A DNA stretch of 64,000 bases from Leptodactylus fallax (GCA_947044405.1 CAMRHE010000462.1:655001-719000); one strand, 5' to 3'; positions 10,426 through 60,161 are shown, counted from the stretch's first letter. Program-made: numbers and translations. The notes: generated from the sequence alone by a model not told the origin.

Positions 10426-12038
10426 CACTACTGTTCAAAAGTTTGGGGTCACCCAGACAATTTTGTGTTTTCCATGAAAACTCACACTTTTATTTATCAA
10501 ATGAGTTGCAAAATGAATTGAAAATATAGTAAAGACATTGACAAGGTTAGAAATAATGATTTTTATTTGAAATAATAATTTTCTCCTTCAAACTTTGCTT
10601 TCGTCAAAGAATGCTCCATTTGCAGCAATTCCAGCATTGCAGACCTTTGGCATTCTAGCTGTTAATTTGCTGAGGTAATCTGAAGAAATTTCACCCCATG
10701 CTTCCAGGAGCTCCTCCCACAAGTTGGATTGGCTTGATGGGCACTTTTTGCATACCATACGGTCAAGCTGCTCCCACAACAGCTCAGTGGGGTTGAGATC
10801 TGGTGACTGTGCTGGCCACTCCATTACATATAGAATACCAGCTGCCTGCTTCTTCCCTAAATAGTTCTTGCATAATTTGGAGGTGTGCTTTGGGTCATTG
10901 TCCTGTTGTAGGATGAAATTGGCTCCAATCAAGTGCTGTCCACAGCGTATGGCATGGCGTTGCAAAATGGAGTGATAGCCTTCCTTATTCAAAATCCCTT
11001 TTACCTTGTACAAATCTCCCACTTTACCAGCACAAAAGCAAACCCAGACCATCACATTACCTCCACCATGCTTGACAGATGGCGTCAGGCACTCTTCCAG
11101 CATCTTTTCAGTTGTTCTGTGTCTCACAAATGTTCTTCTGTGTGACCCAAACACCTCAAACTTCGATTCGTCTGTCCGTAACACTTTTTTCCAATCTTCC
11201 TCTGTCCAATGTCTGTGTTCTTTTGCCCATATTAATCTTTTCCTTTTATTAGCCAGTCTCAGATATGGCTTTTTCTTGGCCACTCTGCCCTGAAGGCCAG
11301 CATCCCTGAGTCGCCTCTTCACTGTAGACGTTGACACTGGTGTTTTGCGGGTACTATTTAATGAAGCTGCCAGTTGAGGACCTGTGAAGCGTCGATTTCT
11401 CAAACTAGAGACTCTAATGTACTTGTCTTGTTGCTCAGTTGTGCAGCGGGGCCTCCCACTTCTCTTTCTACTCTGGTTAGAGCCTGTTTGTGCTGTCCTC
11501 TGAAGGGAGTAGTACACACCGTTGTAGGAAATCTTCAATTTCTTGGCAATTTCTCGCATGGAATAGCCTTCATTTCTAAGAACAAGAATAGACTGTCGAG
11601 TTTCACATGAAAGTTCTCTTTTTCTGGCCATTTTGAGAGTTTAATCGAACCAACAAATGTAATGCTCCAGATTCTCAACTAGCTTAAAGGAAGGTCAGTT
11701 TTCTAGATTCTCTAACCAGCAAAACTGTTTTCAGCTGTGCTAACATACTTGCACAAGGGTTTTCAAGGGTTTTCTAAACATCCATTAGCCTTCTTACACA
11801 GTTAGCAAACACAATGTACCATTAGAACACTGGAGTGATGGTTGCTGGAAATGTGCCTCTTTACACCTATGTAGATATTGCCTTAAAAACCAGACGTTTG
11901 CAGCTAGAGTAGTCATTTACCACAATGTATAGAGTGTATTTCTGATTCATTTAATGTTATCTTCATTGAAAAAAAACTGTGCTTTTCTTTCAAAAATAAG
12001 GAAATTTATAAGTGACCCTAAACTTTTGAACGTTAGTG
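10426..12038 (-). mobile_element. Tc1/mariner element of DD38E type
   Basis: Short inverted termini CACTACTGTTCAAAAGTTT (10426) and AAACTTTTGAACGTTAGTG (to 12038), flanked by TA on both sides (10424-10425, 12039-12040). It is 1613 bp, with an open transposase on the minus strand. It begins CACTA instead of the CAGT used by the other Tc1 elements here. Confidence 0.93.
10588..11631 (-). CDS. Tc1/mariner transposase, DD38E type, open frame
   Basis: Predicted cut-and-paste transposase of 347 residues starting at ATG 11631. N-terminal helix-turn-helix region (MARKREL... REIAKKLKISYNGV), a GRPR motif near residue 60, then the DDE domain: first aspartate in RTDESKFEVFG, second in [11 protein letters not shown], glutamate in NPTELLWE. 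I count 38 residues between the second and third catalytic residues, the spacing reported for the Intruder (DD38E) group. Uncommon residues at usually conserved places (R before TDESK instead of W, MVWVCF instead of MVWGCF, NPTE instead of NPIE) suggest decay or altered activity although no stop or frameshift is present. Confidence 0.9.
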   Translation of the reverse strand: MARKRELSCETRQSILVLRNEGYSMREIAKKLKISYNGVYYSLQRTAQTGSNQSRKRSGRPRCTTEQQDKYIRVSSLRNRRFTGPQLAASLNSTRKTPVSTSTVKRRLRDAGLQGRVAKKKPYLRLANKRKRLIWAKEHRHWTEEDWKKVLRTDESKFEVFGSHRRTFVRHRTTEKMLEECLTPSVKHGGGNVMVWVCFCAGKVGDLYKVKGILNKEGYHSILQRHAIRCGQHLIGANFILQQDNDPKHTSKLCKNYLGKKQAAGILYVMEWPAQSPDLNPTELLWEQLDRMVCKKCPSSQSNLWEELLEAWGEISSDYLSKLTARMPKVCNAGIAANGAFFDESKV

Positions 12039-12764
12039 TAAATAAACAAAAACAAACAAATTATACATCCCCACGTCCGAAAACAACCAACTACGAACTT
12101 AAAAAAAAAAAATTTCCCATAAAAACCATACAGCAACCATACAGCGTAAATACTGTGAAAATAAATCAAAAGAGCTAAACCACTGTATTTTCACAATTTT
12201 GCTTCCTATAAAAATTTGAATAAAAAGTGATCAAAACACCAGACATTCCCCAAAATGGTATAACTAAAAAGTACATCTGGATCTGCAAAAAAAGACACCT
12301 TATGCATCCCCGTGCATGGAAATATAAAAAAGGTGTCAGAACGTGGCAACTCCAAGATTGTTTTGTTTTTGTGTTTTTTTCTAGGTTTTAGATTTTTTTT
12401 TTTAAAGGGGCTATAACGTTAAAAAAAACTATATAAATTTGGTATCTCTGGAGGAATTGTACCATAGAATACAGGTCATGTCATTTTGGCTTCACAGTGA
12501 ACACTGTAAAAACAAAGTCTGTGAGAAAGTTGCATTAATGCAGTTTTTCTCCAATTGCATCCCATTCTGATTTTTTTTTCCAGTTTCCCAGCACGTCGTA
12601 CAGAATATTAAATGGTACCATTACAAAGTACAATTTGTCCCACAAACTTTAAGCCCTCAGATGGCTCTGTGAACGGTAAAAATAACAAAGTTATGGGATT
12701 TGGAAGACAGGTAGTCAAAAATGAAAAATGCCTGCGGCTGGAAGGAGTTGAAATCTGTCCAGCC

Positions 12765-12905
12765 ATTCAAAAGATATGGCCCCTAGAAGATTATATGTAA
12801 ACTAGTTCAGCTTCTCCAAGTTGGTGGTAACCTTATATTTTTCTATGAGAAAACATATACATATAATCTTCCAGGGGCTATATCTTTTGAATGGGTGGTT
12901 GGCTT
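12765..12905. repeat. inverted repeat (hairpin)
   Basis: TTCAAAAGATATGGCCCCTA at about 12767 is mirrored by AGGGGCTATATCTTTTGAAT near 12873-12893, with further pairing through ATTATATGTA and TACATATAAT. Arms are about 40 bases with a loop of about 50. It joins the end of the anuran-type repeat, so it may be a second small fold-back element. Confidence 0.75.
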
Positions 12906-13499
12906 TTAAAATTATGTGAGTAGTATAAGAATTAGTGCTCAATTGCAAATAGGAGTACAGATCTGGATATAAAACTGCTGGATAGGTAAATGCCTTTTAA
13001 ACTGATGAACAATAGAAGTGAAGGCAAAGTATACTAGTAATATACTAATAGACTAAGAGCCCAAGACATACAACATGTACTTGTCAGTGGTATAAGTGTA
13101 GAAAAGGCGGAGGGTGTATGTGATGAGAGACTCTCTCCTTTTTTATCAACCATGGTGTACTCTCAGGAGTCGTAGAGAGAAGGGTGATTTTTAATATCTA
13201 GAGATTTACAATGCAATACCTAGAGAGATGGGTGATTTGTGATCAACAGCAATTAGTTATGCATAAACGATGAGTGCTGATGGTGCTAGTGCTGTGCATT
13301 AATTATAGCAACATTAATAAGCAGAGGCGCACAGAACGCTACACTAAAATATCCACTGGGATTACACTACAGATCTACTACTTGGTTCTTTTCTGCAATA
13401 ATTTATAGGCAATCTTTATTTGTATATAAACATCAAACATTTTTAACATGCAGAATTTCCTCATATTAACCATGGATGTATCTATAATTTAGTGTTACC
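12906..13499. other. unassigned non-coding sequence
   Basis: No gene, repeat family or terminal structure recognised. Confidence 0.4.
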
Positions 13500-13952
13500 T
13501 TAAAGAAGACCTTTCACCACCTACATCAACCCCAGGTCTTTTCATCCTTTAATAGATACTGTTCCACTGGGTTCAGCACTTTTGGAATTTTCCCTCTTGC
13601 CCCACTGTTCCCGAGCAATCGGTGCAATTAGTTGTCGTGGCTGATATGTTATTTCAACTATTCTCTATTGTCTAAGTTGGTGGTCTTAGGCAGGAGCAGG
13701 CCATATTTGACACTGTCTAATAAGAGGTGGACAGCGTCAGAACTCATAATTACATCACCTTATCTGTCCTGGCTCAAGACCATCCACTTGACACTACAGA
13801 ACCTAATTATCACTAAAACTAACAGCACTTTTTGCTCAGGAATGGTGGGGACTAGAGAAAAAAAGTCCAACTGTGCCAGAATCAGTAGTACAGCAGCTAT
13901 TACAGGATTCTCAGAACTGGAGTTGGTGGAGGCAGTGAAAGGTCCTCTTTAA
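13500..13952. mobile_element. MITE with TTAA ends
   Basis: Starts TTAAAGAAGACCTTTCACC and ends GTGAAAGGTCCTCTTTAA, an inverted repeat of about 18 bases including TTAA at both edges. TTAA targets are typical of piggyBac-like transposition, which is my inference. The 453-bp interior has no coding potential. Confidence 0.75.
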
Positions 13953-13957
13953 GGCTG

Positions 13958-14175
13958 AAGCCCCACGTTGCGGAAACGAAGCTTCTTTTGTTGCAGATTT
14001 TGTTGCAGTTTTTTGAGCCAAAGCCAGGAGTGGATTGAGCAGAAGGTAGAAGTATAAGAACTTCCTATATATTTCCCATTCCCTCTGTAACCATTTTTGG
14101 CTTTGGCTCAAAAAAAGGCAGCAAAATTTGCAACAAAAGAAGCTGCCTTTCCGCAACGTGGGGCCACAGCCTAAA
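13958..14175. mobile_element. fold-back MITE, copy 1
   Basis: Left arm GCCCCACGTTGCGGAAACG and right arm CCGCAACGTGGGGCCACAGC are inverse; pairing extends inward through TTGTTGCAGATTTTG / CAAAATTTGCAACA and TTTGAGCCAAAGCC / GGCTTTGGCTCAAA. A second copy is in CLGN intron 9 at 33229-33447. Confidence 0.85.
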
Positions 14176-14418
14176 GGGGTTGTGGGGGATCGGCTGTTCA
14201 AGATCTTCTTCTCTTATGTGGAGTGCAGATCCATAACAAAGAGTCTTCCTCCCTGGAGGACCTGTCTGGCATTACATAGTCAACCAGTGGATATAAATGT
14301 GTACTCTGTAATCCCTTATTTATGATAAAAGTAGCGCTGGAGAGAAAATTAACACTTATAGTACACCTAAATTTTCAATTTATTTTCATAAACTGGTAGT
14401 ACTTTGTTAGAATAATAA
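14176..14418. other. unassigned spacer
   Basis: Nothing recognised between the two fold-back elements. Confidence 0.4.
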
Positions 14419-14880
14419 ACTTTTATATATTTTCTAAAGAAAAATGCCCCCTTTCCCAATTTATTTGCTTCCCTCTTCCCCTTCACTGCATTTATCTGTC
14501 CCTGCACTGCTGTCATCGGTTCACACCACATAAGATCTGTATACCATTCAAGTCTATGGAGAGTAGAGGGAGAACACTGTTAGAGAAGGACGAGAGATAT
14601 TTATCACTTGGAGAGGTAAATCTCAGAGGTTTATCTCCACACAGAGCTGATAATAAATCATCTGATATTCCATCCCTGTGTGGAGATAAGGCTCTCTAGA
14701 CGCTGCAGCTCAGGCTCTTCTGTTCTCCCTGCAGCAGTGCCCACCAGCCCCTCCCCTCTCCATAGACTTAAATAGCGTACAGATCTACTATGTACAGGTG
14801 AGAGCAGTAAAGATGCAGATGGAGGGAGATAAGGTGGGAAGGGGGCATTTTCTTTAATAAAGTATATCACAAAGTTTCTT
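14419..14880. mobile_element. fold-back MITE-like element
   Basis: TTCTAAAGAAAAATGCCCCC (about 14434) is the inverse of GGGGGCATTTTCTTTAATAA (about 14840), giving arms of about 45 bases around a 370-bp interior. No coding frame fits. Confidence 0.6.
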
Positions 14881-15095
14881 TTTTCACCAAGTATCAAGCC
14901 AGGTGTGCATGTGTATGAGAAGTAAAAAGGGATATCAATCAGCCAAACTAATGTTGACAGCTATCTAAAGTGTATAAGACAGTTCATTGTCAGGTTTCCC
15001 CACAGATTACAGCTGATCGCTGATCATTTTATTGTGAAGGGACCTCTCTAACATGCATTGTCCAAAGTGAGGAATACCTTCAAGCTAAACTAAGG

Positions 15096-15344
15096 GGAGT
15101 CCTGGGTTCGAATCCTGCAAAGGACAACATCTGCAAGAAGTTTGTATGTTCTCCCCGTGGTTGCGTTGGTTTCCTCCGGGTACTCCGGTTTCCTACCACA
15201 CTCCAAAGACATATTGATAGGGAATGTAGATTGTGAGCCCTATATGGGAAAGTAACTGTCAATGTCTGTAAAGCGCTGCGGAATATGATGGCGCTATATA
15301 GGTAAGCATAATAAATAAATAAAGTAAGCATAATAAAAATAAGG
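15096..15344 (+). repeat. tRNA-derived SINE, 5'-truncated copy
   Basis: Contains an RNA polymerase III B-box (GGTTCGAATCC) near 15106, a body with CACACTCCAAAGACATA, and a tail GTAAAGCGCTGCGGAATATG followed by GCGCTATATA and AATAAATAAA. The A-box part is missing. The GCGCTATATA tail resembles L2-like LINE 3' ends. Confidence 0.85.
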
Positions 15345-15837
15345 GTTTTTACTTTTAATCAGGTCCGATATCAGGCCTGGGGGGAGGGGAGGAGCAACAT
15401 GACACAGCGATTCAAAAAATACCAAAAGAAAGAATTGCTTTGTCATGTGCCACACCCCCAGACCCCAGACCAGGTATAACACAGTGAATCAGCTTTGCCT
15501 GGATTGTTCCTTTAAGTGTTGTAGGTAGCCAGAAAGATGACTGATGAAAGATGTGGAGCATAGCTGTTATTTCAGAGCTTGTAACTTCAGCCCTGACACT
15601 AAACCCTGGTTGTAAATTGCAAAGAACTTGGGAGAAGCATAAACACAAAGGGCAGGTATACATGAAAAAAGAGAGGACAAAGTAAGAAAAGAAGTTGACT
15701 TTAGACATAAAGTTTCCCATTCATCCTAACCCAAGTGACCTGAGGGATTACAAGATCTAAACTTCTCTTCTATCTCCTAGTAATTGTAATATATAAGAAT
15801 ATATAGATCCACTGCATAATAAGTATTGGGGACTGCC
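15345..15837. other. unassigned non-coding sequence
   Basis: A 102-codon frame on the minus strand (15720-15412) shows no family resemblance; nothing else is seen. Confidence 0.4.
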
Positions 15838-16067
15838 AGGGCAGCATGGTGGCTCAGTGGTTAGCAGCGCTGGAGTCCTGGGTTCAAATCCTGCCAAGGA
15901 CAACATCTGCAAGGAGTTTATATGTTCTCACCGTGTTTGCGTGGGGGTACTCCGGTTTCCTCCCACACTCCAAAGTCATACTGATAGGGAATGTAGATTG
16001 TGAGCCCTATATGGGACAGTGACTGTCAATGTCTGTAAAGCGCTGTGGAATATGATGGTGCTATATA

Positions 16068-17593
16068 CAGTGGGGAAAAAATGTATTTAGTCAGCCACCA
16101 ATTATGCAAGTTCTGCCAACTAAAAAGATGAGACCGGCCTATAATTGACATCATAGGTAGACCTCAACTATGAGAGACAAAATGAGAAAACTAATCCAGA
16201 AAATCACATTGTCTGATTTTTAAAGAATTTATTTGCAAATTATGGTGGAAAATAAGTATTTGGTCACCTACAAACAAGCAAGATTTCTGGCTTTCTCAGA
16301 CCTGTAACTTCTCCTTTAAGAGGCTCCTCTGTCCTCCACTCATTACCTGTAGTAATGGCTGCTGTTTGACATTGTTATCAGTATAAAAGACACCTGTCCA
16401 CAACCTCAAACAGTCACACTCCAAACTCCACTATGGTGAAGACCAAAGAGCTGTGGAAGGACACCGGAAACAAAATTGTAGACCTGCACCAGGCTGGGAA
16501 GACTGAATCTGCAATAGGAAAGCAGCTTGGTGTGAAGAAATCAACTGTGGGAGCAATAATTAGAAAATGGAAGACATACAAGACCACTGATAATCTCCCT
16601 CAATCAGGGGCTCCACGCAAGATCTCACCTCGTGGGGTCAAAATGGTCGCAAGAACAGTGAGCAAAAATCCCAGAACCACACAGGGGGACCTAGTGAATG
16701 ACCTGCAGAAAGCTGGGACTAACGTAACAAAGGCTACCGTCAGTAACACACTACACCTCCAGGGACTCAGATCCTGCAGTGCCAGACGTGTCCCCCTGCT
16801 TAAGCCAGTACATATCCGGGCCCGTCTGAAGTTTTCTAGAGAGCATTTAGATGTTCCAGAAGAGTACTGGGAGAATGTCATATGGTCAGATGAAACCAAA
16901 GTAGAACTGTTTGGTAGAAACACAATTCGTCGTGTTTGGAGGAGAGTGAATGCTGAGTTGCATCCAAAGAACACCATACTTACTGTGAAGCATGGAGGTG
17001 GCAACATCATGCTTTGGGGCTGTTTCTCTGCAAAGGGACCAGGACGACTGATCCGTGTACATGAAAGAATGAATGGGGCCATGTATCCTGAGATTTTGAG
17101 TGCAAAACAAGCAAGGGAATTGAAGATGAAACGTGACTGGGTCTTTCAGCATAACAATGATCCCAAGCACACCGCCAGGGCAAAGAAGGAGTGGCTTCGT
17201 AAGAAGCATTGCAAGGTCCTGGAGTGGCCTAGCCAGTCTCCAGATCTCAACCCCATAGAAAATCTGCATGGAGGAATGGGCCAACATACCAGCAACAGTG
17301 TGTGCCAACCTTGTGAAGACTTACAGAAAACGTTTGACCTCTGTCATTGCCAACGAAGGATATATAACAAAATATTGAGATGAACTTTTGTTACTGACCA
17401 AATACTTATTTTCCACCATAATTTGCAAATAAATTCTTAAAAAATCAGACAATGTGATTTTCTAGATTTGTTTTCTCATTTTGTCTCTCATAGTTGAGGT
17501 CTACCTGTGATGTCAATTACAGGCCGGCCTCATCTTTTTAAGTGGGAGAACTTGCACAATTGGTGGCTGACTAAATACTTTTTTTCCCCACTG
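16068..17593 (+). mobile_element. Tc1/mariner element, family F
   Basis: Begins CAGTGGGGAAAAAATG and ends TTTTTTTCCCCACTG, with inverted repeats of about 190-200 bases on each side and TA duplications. Two more copies of the family lie at 24324-25902 and 48859-50109. Its transposase is damaged. Confidence 0.94.
16433..17383 (+). pseudogene. Tc1 transposase (DD34E family), internal deletions
   Basis: ATG at 16433 (MVKTKELW). The helix-turn-helix region, first aspartate ([12 protein letters not shown]), second aspartate (HNNDPKHTA) and the glutamate ([10 protein letters not shown]) are present. Two deletions are evident against the copy at 24.7 kb: 9 bases in frame near 17105, and about 68 bases near 17265 directly after the catalytic glutamate. 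The second shifts the frame, so the last 30 or so residues are unrelated to the family C-terminus. Confidence 0.92.
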
Positions 17594-17622
17594 TAAGTAA
17601 ACATAAATAATAAATAATACCA

Positions 17623-17991
17623 CACAAGGTCCATTCATGCCAAGGTTATAGAGTGTGTGTGTAAACCTAAGTATAAATTATAACTCTGAGCTGTATGTTA
17701 TGGCATATGTAGTAAATTATAAAATTATATGTAGTAAAATTGGTTTATAATTCTATTTAATATACAGTTTGTTTGATCTAAGTGGTACATCCATAATTTA
17801 GCTGTAATATACTTGTAAACTGAGTGTATGCTGTCTTTAGTCTTGCATTGGCTGTGTATGCTCCTCATATCTTCTGTAGGACATGTTCTGCACTAGTTTT
17901 AGATATGGTATGATCAGAGAACAGAATTTTTCATGGCTTTATAGTACTTACTGATGACATTGTATCTTTACTCATATTTTGGTCCTTCCAG
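17623..17991. other. unassigned sequence ending in the CLGN exon 2 acceptor
   Basis: Nothing recognised except the pyrimidine-rich acceptor TTTTGGTCCTTCCAG immediately before 17992. Confidence 0.5.
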
Positions 17992-18000
17992 AGCCATATA

Positions 18001-55906
<37,906 letters not shown>

Positions 55907-56945
55907 CAATTCTACCATATTTATAGGACTGTTATAAAGAGCTGGACTGCCAACCAGTTTGTATCAGCTTGATGATGGACTTGATACACTGACACAGAGC
56001 CACATCTTACCTCTTGGTTAAAGACTTGTGAAACCTGAGCATTTCCTTTTCAATGCTCTTTTGTCAGAGATTTCACATTTTGGTGCACATAATAATTTTC
56101 TTTGAAATATCAGCTATATCCAGGTTTTGGTAATAGACTTGTTTAAATCAGTACCCTGTAAGTTATGACATATTGTTTAATTCCAAAACAGTTAAAGATA
56201 TTGGCCACTACGGGGCCCTGGCCATTTCACCTTGATCTCATGAAACAAAATTTTCCTATTCCATACTAAACTCCCTATCCCCATTAGATGTTCTGCACAG
56301 ATAATGCTCTAAACTGAATTTTATTAACATGATAAGCGCATGTGAGGTGATGTCAAGACAGTTAAGTTGCACCGCACCAAGGGCACCCCCTTCATGCCAT
56401 GTGAAATACTTTAGATGCATATTGAATGAAGAGGTCATGACATGACCATGTCTTGCTGAATCATTTCTCAGGTTGTTAAAGACGTTACAATAGCAGGCAG
56501 CTTTGTTGTAGACAACAGGCAGCCTATAAAGCACAGCTGGATCTTTTTTAAACTCATATACATATGTACTTTTGGGATCGACCTCATATACTGTTTCTAT
56601 CAGAGGAATGAGGTGGGGGTGACAAGGAGCTTACCCTTTAGAAATTTGCTTTGAACTAGCTGAATTATTAATCTGAAGAGTATTTTTGCCACTCTGCTCT
56701 CCAACAAGTGGTTATTTACGGGCCTGCCATAGCTGTCAATAATTTGTACTGTGTTCTTTTCACAAAGTAGTTTTACATGTTGATGTTTAGAGATACTTAA
56801 CTGTATATCTAAATACATGATGTACATTTTACCCCCCCCCCCGCCCAAATTTTTATAGTTCAATGTTGGACAAAACATTGTCAATGTTTATTATAATAAC
56901 AAAATGTACATTGTTATTACAAATAAATATTTAATATAACTGGTT
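55907..56945 (+). other. CLGN: CLGN 3' untranslated region
   Basis: About 1 kb from the stop to just past the first good polyadenylation signal. A C-rich run (56832-56843) and a TGTTTATTATAATAAC region precede the signal. The 3' end is predicted, not observed. Confidence 0.7.
56922..56927 (+). terminator. CLGN: CLGN polyadenylation signal
   Basis: AATAAA, followed within 20-30 bases by a TGGTTGTTTGTTGT GU-rich element, the usual downstream partner. Confidence 0.7.
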
Positions 56946-57138
56946 GTTTGTTGTCCCATCTAGTGACTTCATTACAAATATTAATATAGATAAAAAGAAA
57001 AGAAAGAAGGTGGCACTGCTATGACCTTGTTCATATATACCGGTATGCACGGAAACATATCATGTAAAACAGGAGTTGCAAAATGATTATAACTCCCCAA
57101 ACGGTGGCACTCACTCCCCGTAAAAAAGAAGCACATGG

Positions 57139-57419
57139 AAAAATCTAAAAAAGAAATAAAGGGGGCACTCACCCAGGTGTAATTTTTTTCATAAAAACAT
57201 CCTTTTATTCAGTCCTAGATAAAAACATATCCATAAGACAGGGAGAGAGGAATTGCACATAGAATGGCTAGGCAACGTCTGGTTCGCGCAGGGCGCACTT
57301 TTTCAAGCCTCAAGTATGCTGTTGTTTTTTATCTAGGACTGAATAAAAGGATGTTTTTATGAAAAAAAAAAATCTACGCCTGGGTGAGTGCCCCCCTTTA
57401 TTTCTTCTTTAGATTTTTA

Positions 57420-57420
<1 letters not shown>
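57139..57420. repeat. inverted repeat / fold-back element
   Basis: GGGGGCACTCACCCAGGTGT (57161) pairs with CGCCTGGGTGAGTGCCCCCC (to 57398); ACATCCTTTTATTCAGTCCTAG pairs with its inverse near 57335. The outer AAATCTAAAAAAGAAATAAA also pairs. Arms about 95 bases, spacer about 90. Confidence 0.8.

Positions 57421-57422
<2 letters not shown>

Positions 57423-57467
<45 letters not shown>
57423..57467. repeat. TA/CA microsatellite
   Basis: About 18 TA then CACACACA, abutting the left end of the next Tc1. Confidence 0.9.
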
Positions 57468-57468
<1 letters not shown>

Positions 57469-59092
57469 ATTGTGCTAAAAAGTTTACATACCCCGGCGGA
57501 TTTTTGTTTTTGGCCTTTTTTCAGAGATTATGAATGATAACACAAACACTTTTTCTCCACTCATGGTTAGTGGTTGGTTGAAGCCATTTATTGTCAAACT
57601 TCTGTGTTTTCTGTTTTCAAATCATGATGACAACCAAAATCATCAAAATGACCCTGTTCACATACCACAGTTACTACAGTGTATTCCCCCCCATCCCCTC
57701 TAACATCAATGACAGCTTGAAGTCTTTTGTGGTAGTTGTAGATGAGGCTCTTTATTTTCTCAGATGGTAAAACTGCCCATTCTTCTTGGCAAAAAGTCTC
57801 CAGTTCCTGTGAATTCCTGGGCTGTCTTTCATGTACTGCGCGCTTGAGATCTCCCCAGAGTGGCTCAATGATATTGAAGTCAGGAGACTGAGATGGCCAC
57901 TCCAGAACCTTCACTTTCTTCTGCTGTAGCCAATGACAGGTCAACTTGGCCTTGTGTTTTGGATCGTTGTCATGTTGGAATGTCCAAGTACGTCCCATGC
58001 GTAGCTTCCTGGCTGATGAGTGCAAATTTGCCTCGAGTATTTGCTGATAACGTGCTGCATTCATCTTTCCTTCAACTTTGACCAAGTTTCCTGTGCCTTT
58101 GAAGCTCACACATCCCCACATCATCAGTGCTCCACCTCCATGCTTTACAGTAGGAATGGTGTTCCTTTCATCATAGGCCTTGTTGAAACCTCTCCAAATG
58201 TAACGTTGCGGCCAAAAAGTTCGATTTTTGTCTCATCGCTCCAAATTACCTTGTTCCAGAAGTTTTGTGGCTTGTCTCTGTGCTGTTTGGCGTATTGAAG
58301 GCGAGATTCTTTGTGGCATTTGTGCAGTAATGGCTTTCTTCTGGCAACTCGACCATGCAGCCCATTTTTCTTCAAGTGCCTCCTTATTGTGCATCTTGAA
58401 ACAGCCACACCGATAGTTTTCAGAGTCCTGTATTTCAGCTGATGTTATGTGTGGGTTTTTCTTTGCATCCCGAACAATTTTCCGGGCAGTTGTGGCTGAA
58501 ATTTTGGTTGGTCTACCTGACTGTGTTTTGGTTTTTACAGAGCCCCTGAGTTTCCATTTGTTAATCACAGTTTCAGCACTGCTGACTGGCATTATCAATT
58601 CCTTGGATATCTTTTTGTATCCCTTTCCTGTTTTATACAGTTCAACTACCTTTTCCCGTTGATCCGTGGACAATTCTTTCGCTTTCCCCAGGACTCACAA
58701 TCCAGAAACGTCAGTGACTGGAGGAAAGATGCAGCAGTCTGTCTGGATCCCAGAAACTCACTCAGCTTTAATGCACACACTGATTACAAGCAAACAGGTC
58801 ACAGGTGAGGATGTTACCTTTAGTAGCCATTCAAACCTCTTTGTGTCAACTTCTGGGCATGTTATCAGGCCGAAATCACCAGGGTATGTGAACTTTTGAA
58901 CAGGGTCATTTTGATGTTTTTGGTTGTCATTATGATTTAAAAAGAGAAAACACAGAAGTTTGACAATAAATGGCTTCAACCAACCGCAAACCTTGAGTGG
59001 AGAAAAAGTTTTTGTGTTATCATTCATATTCTCTGAAAAAAGGACAAAAATACAAAAAATCTGCCAGGGTATGTAAACTTTTTAGCACAACT
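57468..59092 (-). mobile_element. Tc1/mariner element, family O, decayed
   Basis: Left ATTGTGCTAAAAAGTTTACATACCC and right GGTATGTAAACTTTTTAGCACAAC are inverse; the repeats extend inward about 180 bases (shared TTGGTTGAAGCCATTTATTGTC). Exact ends are blurred by the flanking microsatellites. The transposase is broken. Confidence 0.9.
57594..58691 (-). pseudogene. Tc1 transposase (DD34E), start lost and two frameshifts
   Basis: The expected start is CTG (58691) before GKAKELSTDQR. The N-terminal helix-turn-helix part is readable to about 58430 (KKNPHITSAEIQD); a frameshift follows, then MAVSRCTIRRHLKKNGLHGR to ELFGRN near 58205. There one base is missing, and the frame resumes with [23 protein letters not shown] and SPDFNIIEPLWGD, 34 residues apart. 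The catalytic positions survive but the gene cannot be read through. Confidence 0.9.
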
Positions 59093-59565
59093 ATATATAC
59101 ACACATATACACACACACACAGTATATCCTGTTTAAATTCCACACCGTTTATCTGATTTATTTTCAGGTCATTGACCACTGCTGTGACGTTTTGTTTAGA
59201 AACTTTCTGCCTCTCCCTGCGAGCAGTTTACACAGCAAATGAAACATCACAGCAGAACGTAACTGCTTTGAAGCCACTAATACTGAAATGGGAGGCTTGA
59301 GAAAGGCAGTAGTTTTTCTGCCGAAACACGTTGCCATTTTATCTTTTTTATGTTAATTGTTTTTTAAAATACATTGTATTTTAGCAGCGCTTGTCTTAAG
59401 GTCCTTTTTTTTTCTTCATTTTGATAAATACTGAAATGGGAGCGATTTATTACCTGGTTTAGATCACCTGACACAACACAGACTCCAGGGAGGGAGTTTG
59501 CACTCAGGCAGTTTATGTGTCCTGTGATTTAAAGGGGATGTCTGGGAGTTTTGAACAGTAGTGTG
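59093..59565. other. unassigned spacer with CA/TA stretches
   Basis: ATATACACACATATACACACACACAC near 59093 is simple repeat. AAGGCAGTAGTTTTTCTGCCGAAACACGTTG near 59302 resembles a GAAACGCGTTG motif often seen in frog retroposons. No gene. Confidence 0.45.

Positions 59566-59615
<50 letters not shown>
59566..59615. repeat. TA microsatellite
   Basis: About 24 TA units. Confidence 0.9.
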
Positions 59616-59619
<4 letters not shown>

Positions 59620-59736
59620 AACATAATAATGTAAAAGAATACATAAGTCTATGAAAAAATCAGGTAAATGAGACAAAGTATCAAGGACTCCTAGTGTGAC
59701 AGACAGAGCGAGTACAATACTAATACATACATATAC

Positions 59737-59778
<42 letters not shown>
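59737..59778. repeat. TG/TA microsatellite
   Basis: TGTGTG then about 18 TA units. Confidence 0.9.
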
Positions 59779-59782
<4 letters not shown>

Positions 59783-60159
59783 CGAGGAGATTTAGAGTAA
59801 TACAGCATTTTTCCAACAGTGGCCATTGTACTGAAAGCAGAAGCTGGACCTGTGGGCTTTCTTGTTGTGCCAGCTTAAATTTAAATTGTGAGCTTTAGAG
59901 ACAAGCATATCAGTACCCGAGGGCAAGTCTTATTTGCAATCTATGTTCCTCAGTGCTGACTACTTTTTAACTCAGCTCCTTTAGCAAAGTGCTGTGATTT
60001 GTGATTTAGCTAGGGCCTAGAGGGAGCCTGAGACCTTCTTCCTCATCACAGGTTCAGGCTCCCATTCTGCCTCCATAAATCCAGCACAGGCTCAGCAAGA
60101 CATCAGAGCATGATGAGATGATTTCTATTACAGCAAGGGCAGAATAATAAATACTACAC
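59779..60159. other. unassigned non-coding sequence
   Basis: No feature recognised. Confidence 0.4.
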
Positions 60160-60161
60160 AT

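Larger units (their letters stand above)
10311..12760. repeat. anuran-type dispersed repeat, copy 2, split by a Tc1
   Basis: 10311-10425 carries the GAGCCTTATGAAGACTTCCAGG-like hairpin region that other copies also have (22325 and 60785); 12039-12760 carries the AAAAAGTGATCAAAACACC and TAAGCCCTCAGATGGCTCT blocks. The Tc1 at 10426-12038 sits between the two halves, so the insertion is younger than the repeat. Confidence 0.65.
15838..17622 (+). repeat. tRNA-derived SINE, split by a Tc1 in its tail
   Basis: Has A-box-like TGGCTCAGTGGTTAGCA (about 15850) and B-box GGTTCAAATCC (about 15881), then the same body as the copy at 15096. The tail GGTGCTATATA is interrupted at a TA by the Tc1 at 16068-17593; AGTAAACATAAATAATAAAT follows beyond it. 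Confidence 0.88.

Noticed and set aside
15838..15910. Possible tRNA gene (A-box and B-box present)
   Set aside because: No cloverleaf could be folded by eye and the tail is SINE-like; this is a tRNA-derived retroposon.
59464..59826. 120-codon minus-strand frame
   Set aside because: Mostly Ile-Tyr repeats from two TA microsatellites.
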